A stretch of 18,121 bases of DNA, from the NCBI GenBank assembly GCA_031273365.1, contig JAISSA010000292.1, positions 1-18,121 of the forward strand, read 5' to 3'. Position numbers and translations under genes: made by a program. The stretch is from Synergistaceae bacterium (GTDB taxonomy: Bacteria > Synergistota > Synergistia > Synergistales > Aminobacteriaceae). Position 1 is the first letter of the stretch. The number at the start of each line of letters is the position of its first letter. The notes below the pieces were generated by a model that made no database searches, had not been told where the DNA came from, and worked only from the letters and a program-made list of their open reading frames with translations. Positions 13,771-18,121 of the stretch are shown here, piece after piece.

Positions 13771-14173
13771 AGCGGACCCTCACCATTCCTGCCCTGACGC
13801 CAATCCCGCAGTCATACGCGGTTACATTATACGTCGTTTCGCCCTGGTTAACTGGCCGGAGTCGACTCGACAAAATTGGCTGGAAATTTAACCCGTTTTA
13901 TATGTCGGGGGCCCTCTTTCTCCCGGTCAGTGAGGTATTTTCACAGGCAGGTTCGAGAACTGATGGCGGCGGTAAGCCTGAAAAGCAGTTGGCGGGAGGG
14001 TCAGCTGGAGAAAAAGGTTACGGTCATTTTATGATCTTCGGTATCCGTTCAAGCTCTGTGCGCCCAACTCCGTCCTGGCAGGCACTCAGGGAAATATCGG
14101 GGGTTTCAGAGGGGCCAGCGAAGCCCAAGGCTGAGCGGGCGAGGGAACACGTTCCCCCGCCCCCCTGAGTCGT
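13771..14173. other. 403-base gap between the methyltransferase and YibE/F genes
   Basis: This gap holds a possible -10 element TATAAT on the minus strand (13826-13831, weak -35) that could serve the leader ORF and methyltransferase. It also holds family-1 repeat copy D at 14086-14168. The rest (about 13860-14085) shows no recognisable gene: short forward frames there lack ribosome binding sites and family resemblance. Confidence 0.5.
14086..14168. repeat. family-1 GC-rich repeat, copy D, just beyond the YibE/F gene stop
   Basis: It begins TCAGGGAAATATC, then GGGGGTTTCAGAGGGGCCAGC, and ends GCCCCCCTGA. Inside, GGGCGAGGGAAC pairs with GTTCCCCCGCCC with one mismatch. Its opening and end match copy C at 1546-1608, and its inner GGGAACACGTTCCC segment matches copy E. 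It lies five bases after the stop of the YibE/F gene and may shape that transcript's 3' end. Confidence 0.7.
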
Positions 14174-15328
14174 TTACGATTTTCGTCTTCCGGGGACATA
14201 GAGCAACGCCCCCATGATTGTGGTGATGGGAGCGACGAGAACGAGGCCAAAGCTACCGACGATGGTGTGGAGTATCTCCGCCGCCACGTAGTTCATGTTG
14301 AGAATGTTGGCGTCGGGTATCCCCTGCCCCATGAAAAGCATCAGCATAGCGAGATATCCACCGCTATACGCGAGAAGAAGCGTCGTCGTCATGGTCCCGA
14401 TGACGGAGCGTCCGATGCTGTTGCCGGAAAGGAATAGTTCCCTGCGCGAAATGCCTGGATGGTGACGGACGATCTCGCTCATGGCCGCCGAAATATCCAT
14501 GGCAAGGTCCATTACGGCTCCCGAAGCGGACAGAACGACGCCTGCGATAAAAATACGAGTGAGGTTGAGATGCGTAAACCCGGAGTAAAGCAACGTTTCC
14601 GAAAAAGGACGCACCGCACCGCTGATCTGGAATGGTTTTGTAAAATAAAGCGTCAGAAGCGCCGTTACCCCGAGACCTGTAGCCGCGCCCAAAAGGGCCA
14701 CGACGCCCTTTTTATTGACCCCGGCGACCAGAAATAAAATAACTGCGGACAGGATGCAGACGATCACAAAACTCAAAACAATCGGGTCTGTACCCTTCAG
14801 CATACAGGGAATCATCAGTTTCCAGATGGTTAACCCTGTGAAAAAAAAGGAAAGTATGGCTTGAAACCCAAAAAAACCTCCGTAAAAAAGCAAAAAGAGA
14901 GAAAAAATCAACAGCAGAACAAATTCAATCCTCAACCGGTAATGATCTGCCGTATGAGCCCAGGTAATGATGTCCTCGCTGTAGGTGATATTCATTAAAG
15001 CATGATCCTCTGGCTCGAATACCCTGTCCAGCTCCATCTTACCCAAAAAATGATTCCCGGTGCGAATGACCTGCCCTTTCCATCGCCCCGCGAGCAACTC
15101 GACCTCGACGCCCTGAGAGCCCGAAAGCACCAGACCATGTTGCTCCATCTGCGAATTATCGACGGAAATGATGCGTCCCTCGACTTTTTCGGTGTTCGGC
15201 GCTAACCGGTCCTCGAAGCCCGTGGGGAGAAAATACATCCCCACACATAAAAGAAGGACGACGCATGAAAAAACGACGTCCTTCTTTGCCGCATTGTGGA
15301 AAAAGAGAGAGAGGAAACGTCTCTTCAT
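14174..15328 (-). CDS. YibE/F-family integral membrane protein
   Basis: The 384-residue protein has one N-terminal membrane segment (about 18-34), an extracytoplasmic domain (about 35-130) and then about six or seven further membrane segments. The family signatures GAVMDLAMDISAAMSEI and GNSIGRSVIGTMTTTLLLAYSGG are clear. The biochemical role of YibE/F proteins is unknown; they look like transporters or channels. The ATG at 15328 gives the best N terminus (MKRRFLSLFF) but has no obvious Shine-Dalgarno. The gene starts 28 bases after the alkaline phosphatase stop, so it is probably cotranscribed and perhaps coupled. The pairing hints at a role connected with phosphate or an organic phosphate product, which is inference only. 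Confidence 0.85.
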   Translation of the reverse strand: MKRRFLSLFFHNAAKKDVVFSCVVLLLCVGMYFLPTGFEDRLAPNTEKVEGRIISVDNSQMEQHGLVLSGSQGVEVELLAGRWKGQVIRTGNHFLGKMELDRVFEPEDHALMNITYSEDIITWAHTADHYRLRIEFVLLLIFSLFLLFYGGFFGFQAILSFFFTGLTIWKLMIPCMLKGTDPIVLSFVIVCILSAVILFLVAGVNKKGVVALLGAATGLGVTALLTLYFTKPFQISGAVRPFSETLLYSGFTHLNLTRIFIAGVVLSASGAVMDLAMDISAAMSEIVRHHPGISRRELFLSGNSIGRSVIGTMTTTLLLAYSGGYLAMLMLFMGQGIPDANILNMNYVAAEILHTIVGSFGLVLVAPITTIMGALLYVPGRRKS

Positions 15329-15356
15329 GTCAGAGCACGGCACGAACGTATGTGCT

Positions 15357-16940
15357 TTAAAGCCTGGCAATCGCGACGACCTTTTTGAAAATATCCGTGT
15401 TGTCGTAGTACCCGTTGAACTGCTCATACCCCACACCGATGACGGAGACGGGCGTGGGCAATCCCGTATGCGAGTAGGTCGTCCAGCCGATGCCGGCCTT
15501 CTGGTTCAGGATATGGGTGAGCGTTATGGTGAAGGGCTCGTAAGATCCGTAGGACAGGTAATATGTATCCTCCGTCGCAGGCCGTTCTTTGGCGTCTTTC
15601 ATGCTCATGGCGAAAGCCCGCTCCAGGCTCTCGATTTCGTAATCTTTGAGCGCCAGCCCCAGTATCTCATAGGCCTCTGCGTCTCCGGCTTTGACCCGCT
15701 CGCTGAATTTATCCATTTCTTCTTTGCTATAGCGCTTCAGGCCAAAAAATTTCTCCACCAGAGGCAGTGCGTCCTCCAGCCTGGCGCCGGGGTTCGCCTT
15801 CTTAAAAGCCGCCAGCTCTGTGTTGAAAGCGAGATAGGAGCCCTTTTGCTCCTGCAGCTTCGTCAAAAACGCGTCATAACGGGTACCCGCAAATCCAACC
15901 GTCATACCGCCGGTCTCGTGGTCGCCCGTGACAACGATAAGCGTTTCGTCAGGGTGCTTTTTGTAGAACTCGTAAGCGACCTTAACGCCCTCATCGAGCG
16001 TGAGAACATCGTGAATCGTGGCGACGGCGTCATTGGCGTGGCAGGCCCAGTCGACCTTGCCGCACTCGGCCATAATGAAGAACCCGCCGGGATTGTCGAG
16101 GACCTCGATTGCCTTCGCGACGAACTCCGAAAAACGGATCTCTCCTTCTTTCTGGTCGATCGCATACGGAAGGGCCGCGTCGCCGTCCAACACGGGATTG
16201 ATCGTGAGGATCCTGTCGTCCCCTGCTTTGATTTTGTCGAAGTCTTCGCGAGTGTTGTAAACTTTGTAGCCCGCCTCGTTGAGTATCTCGACGATATCTT
16301 TCTGGTCTTTCTTAGCTCCCCTGGGCTGTTTGAAGCCGCCGCCGCCAAAGAAGTTGAACCTGCTTTCCGGGATTTGCTTCGCAATTTCATAGTAAAAATC
16401 GCGGTGAGGCATGTTGGCGTAAAAGGACGCCGGAGTGGCGTGTTCAATGGAAACCGTGGAGATGATGCCGACCTTCATTCCCTTGTCCCTGGCCAGTTTG
16501 GCCATGGAAACGTAATTTTCTTTCGCCGATGGATCCATGGCGACGACTCCGTCCCGCGTCTTGTGCCCTGTGGCAATGGCCGTCCCCGACGACGAAGAAT
16601 CGGTAATCAGGGAGTTGGAGGAATAAGTCGAAGAGAATCCCTGTCCAGGGAAAGTGCTCATCAACATGCGCTGGATCGAGGGCTTGAAATCCGTAACTCC
16701 GTTACCCCTGGGGAATTTGTTCTCTGCGCGCAAAACTGCCAGCTCTAAATCTTTCGAGGCATTCTGACTGGCGAGAAAAAGTTCTGCTGCATTTCTTTGA
16801 GGAATCGACGTTCCGTCCCCTATGAACACGAAAACATACCTGGCGGTATTCTCTGCGGCAAATCCGCTCCCTGTCGCCAATAAGACAATAAGCAAAGAAC
16901 ACAAAACAAAGCGCGACTTCCTCAAAAAACCGGTACACAC
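15357..16940 (-). CDS. exported alkaline phosphatase
   Basis: The 527-residue protein has a signal peptide (basic RKSR, hydrophobic 11-22, cut after GFAA near 29). The alkaline phosphatase active site follows: Asp42 (IGDGTS), nucleophile Ser115 (TDSSSSGTA), His167/Thr169 (EHATPASF), Glu292, Asp297 and His301 (AECGKVDWACHAND), Asp340/His341 (GDHETGG) and His491 (YSHTGLPTPV). These bind two Zn ions and hydrolyse phosphomonoesters outside the cytoplasm. His replaces the Mg-site Asp of the E. coli enzyme, as in many other family members. The protein is longer than E. coli PhoA; an insert at about 360-450 lies between the His341 and His491 regions. The GTG start has GGAGGGG six bases upstream. It is first in an operon with a YibE/F protein. 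Confidence 0.93.
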   Translation of the reverse strand: MCTGFLRKSRFVLCSLLIVLLATGSGFAAENTARYVFVFIGDGTSIPQRNAAELFLASQNASKDLELAVLRAENKFPRGNGVTDFKPSIQRMLMSTFPGQGFSSTYSSNSLITDSSSSGTAIATGHKTRDGVVAMDPSAKENYVSMAKLARDKGMKVGIISTVSIEHATPASFYANMPHRDFYYEIAKQIPESRFNFFGGGGFKQPRGAKKDQKDIVEILNEAGYKVYNTREDFDKIKAGDDRILTINPVLDGDAALPYAIDQKEGEIRFSEFVAKAIEVLDNPGGFFIMAECGKVDWACHANDAVATIHDVLTLDEGVKVAYEFYKKHPDETLIVVTGDHETGGMTVGFAGTRYDAFLTKLQEQKGSYLAFNTELAAFKKANPGARLEDALPLVEKFFGLKRYSKEEMDKFSERVKAGDAEAYEILGLALKDYEIESLERAFAMSMKDAKERPATEDTYYLSYGSYEPFTITLTHILNQKAGIGWTTYSHTGLPTPVSVIGVGYEQFNGYYDNTDIFKKVVAIARL

Positions 16941-16990
16941 TTCAAACCCCTCCTTTTATTTTGAATCTGGCGCACTTCAGGACCACAACC

Positions 16991-17054
16991 TCCTGTTTAC
17001 AACTTCCTGTTTACAATTCAGCTACATTCGCGTTACACATTTAACTATTTTAAC
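16991..17054. promoter_or_regulatory. phased direct repeats upstream of the alkaline phosphatase gene (Pho-box-like)
   Basis: On the plus strand TTTACA (17010-17015), GCTACA (17021-17026) and GTTACA (17032-17037) are spaced exactly 11 bases apart. Another TTTACA (16996-17001) belongs to a 14-base tandem of TCCTGTTTACAA, and a 9-base tandem of TTTAACTAT lies at 17040-17057. PhoP boxes of Bacillus are direct TT(A/C/T)ACA-type hexamers about 11 bases apart, so phosphate control is plausible. Confidence 0.45.
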
Positions 17055-17095
17055 TATGCCTCAATTTCACATAAGAACAGGATATCCCTGATGAG

Positions 17096-18121
17096 CTACA
17101 ATTTCCCGATTGGCCTGGGCTTGACGTCGCCGGGGATGGCTGTTCGATAAACTTTTCCTTCAAGGCGACCTCTGAGTTCCTCGTGAGCTTCCGCTATTAC
17201 TTCCGGCTTCTCGAGTACGTCGATGGCCCCTCCTGCCATGACCTTCGCCGCTAAGATCATCCCCTTGTGCCCGATGGATGTACGAGCCTGCGAGACCAGC
17301 TGCCACGAGTGTTCAGGCGTTCCAGGCACGTAACAGGCTGTGACTGCCTGGGCGGTTGGCACGATCCAGCTCACGTCTCCAACGTCGGAGGAACCGGGCA
17401 GAAGGTTGTCCGGGGCGTCCTCGTAAAACGGCAGCACCACGTCGCAGAGGTCCTTTCCTTCCAACGCCTTCGAGAACTTTCGTCTGTCGGTTGGGTGGGA
17501 CTTCAAAAATTTGTGTATCTCAGGCAATCCTTTCGGCACCGTCCCGGCTATCTCACGCGCCAGCTTCAACTCTTCCTCCGTGTAAGCCGGCAGTTCCTGT
17601 ACGGTGAGATTTTCGAAAAGCAGACGCGACAGAGTTTTATTCGGCACCACGTTGGCGCAGGCCTTGATGAACTGTATCTCGACGTCGGTCTCTGTCATCA
17701 TTGCCGCCCCGTGCGCTATTTTATTGACCCGCCTGTATATCTCCTCGACCTGAGGCGTCTCGGGCGCGCGGATAAGATACAGAACCCCGGCGTTGGCCTG
17801 CACGACGTTGGGGGAGAAGCCGCCGGCGTCAGTTATGGCGTAGTGGATTCGCGCCTCCGAAATGACGTGCTCGCGCAAAAAATTCACGCCGACGTTCATC
17901 AGCTCCACCGCGTCCAGTGCGCTGCGTCCCCTGTCCGGCGCGGCCGCTGCGTGCGACGCCAGGCCGCTGAATTTATAGAGCACCTGATAATTTGCCAGCA
18001 TACTCATGTCCAGGATCGCGTTGACCGACATGGGATGCCAGGCAAACGCGACGTCAAGTCCGTCAAAAACGCCCTCTCTTGCCATGAACGCCTTGCCCGA
18101 GCCTCCCTCTTCTCCAGGGCA
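17096..18121 (-). CDS. abgB: AbgB-like M20 amidohydrolase, N terminus cut by the window edge
   Basis: The visible 341 residues are the C-terminal part of an M20D amidohydrolase resembling p-aminobenzoyl-glutamate utilisation protein B. The frame is open to the right edge and reads EEGGSGKAFMAREGVFDGLD, the AbgB-type active-site stretch with the catalytic Glu pair, followed by FAWHPMSVN. The dimerisation domain includes GLASHAAAAPDRGRSALDAV. The end carries GSSDVGDVSW, a CYVPGTPEHSWQ stretch and the family-like SIGHKGMILAAKVMA. The first metal-binding His/Asp residues lie beyond the window. It should hydrolyse an aminoacyl or p-aminobenzoyl-glutamate-like amide. An internal ATG at 18085 is not the start, because the conserved EEGG motif precedes it. 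Confidence 0.85.
   Translation of the reverse strand, partial: CPGEEGGSGKAFMAREGVFDGLDVAFAWHPMSVNAILDMSMLANYQVLYKFSGLASHAAAAPDRGRSALDAVELMNVGVNFLREHVISEARIHYAITDAGGFSPNVVQANAGVLYLIRAPETPQVEEIYRRVNKIAHGAAMMTETDVEIQFIKACANVVPNKTLSRLLFENLTVQELPAYTEEELKLAREIAGTVPKGLPEIHKFLKSHPTDRRKFSKALEGKDLCDVVLPFYEDAPDNLLPGSSDVGDVSWIVPTAQAVTACYVPGTPEHSWQLVSQARTSIGHKGMILAAKVMAGGAIDVLEKPEVIAEAHEELRGRLEGKVYRTAIPGDVKPRPIGKL

Noticed and set aside
13902..14168. 88-codon forward ORF between the methyltransferase and YibE/F genes
   Set aside because: No ribosome binding site, no resemblance to a family, and its 3' third is repeat copy D.
15168..16748. 526-codon forward ORF opposite the alkaline phosphatase
   Set aside because: The minus-strand phosphatase has all active-site residues and a signal peptide; the forward frame has no motif.
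16980..17060. Short tandem repeats considered as a CRISPR fragment
   Set aside because: The repeats are only 9-14 bases without spacers of uniform length; they fit a promoter control region better.
17070..17090. GGATATCC palindrome after the AbgB-like gene as a terminator
   Set aside because: The stem is too short, with a bulge and no following T-run.

Overview
The window looks like a piece of a Synergistota (Synergistetes) chromosome. The best taxonomic clue is the first reading frame, which ends in a Gly/Ser-rich spacer, a GGGGC motif, a hydrophobic stretch and a basic tail, the layout of the Synerg-CTERM sorting signal known from that phylum. The gene content fits an anaerobic amino-acid and peptide fermenter: two M20 peptidase/amidohydrolase-family enzymes, a YfcC-type transporter, a formate/nitrite-family channel, a MoCF-domain protein and many small hydrolases. 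DNA is GC-rich with short AT-rich promoter gaps. No tRNA, rRNA, CRISPR array or transposase gene was seen.

Layout. Positions 1-1340 are a decayed accessory patch: the 3' remnant of an Ig-domain surface protein, a long imperfect hairpin, a PIN-toxin remnant, and an apparently intact YoeB toxin with a RelB/DinJ-type antitoxin (minus strand). Positions 1546-4700 hold a minus-strand amidohydrolase, then plus-strand genes for a MoCF/molybdopterin-binding protein with a cysteine-rich tail and an exported alpha/beta hydrolase. The hydrolase ends at a strong terminator. Converging on it is a minus-strand pair (exported cyclase-family hydrolase, then a two-PepSY protein). Positions 6572-11806 are a tight five-gene minus-strand operon: U32-like TIM-barrel protein, IclR-family regulator, FNT channel, M20 metallohydrolase, YfcC-family transporter. 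Its promoter region carries three palindromes, one with the 15-bp 7-1-7 geometry of IclR operators. Positions 12055-13554 encode an N6-adenine DNA methyltransferase with no visible restriction partner. A GC-rich repeat, translated as part of a small leader ORF, sits just before its start. Positions 14174-16940 are an alkaline phosphatase and YibE/F membrane protein pair, preceded by 11-bp-phased TACA hexamers resembling a Pho box. The right edge cuts an AbgB-like M20 amidohydrolase.

The most unusual structure is two families of short GC-rich interspersed repeats. Family 1 has four copies, near 1546, 6448, 13561 and 14086. One copy supplies the last 20 codons and the stop of the amidohydrolase, and another lies directly before the methyltransferase start. 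Family 2 has two copies, each beginning at the stop codon of the preceding gene (PepSY gene and methyltransferase) with TGAAGGAG and running into terminator-like hairpins. No clearly new multi-gene defence system is present. The repeats, the five-gene operon and the repeat-fused methyltransferase leader deserve follow-up first.
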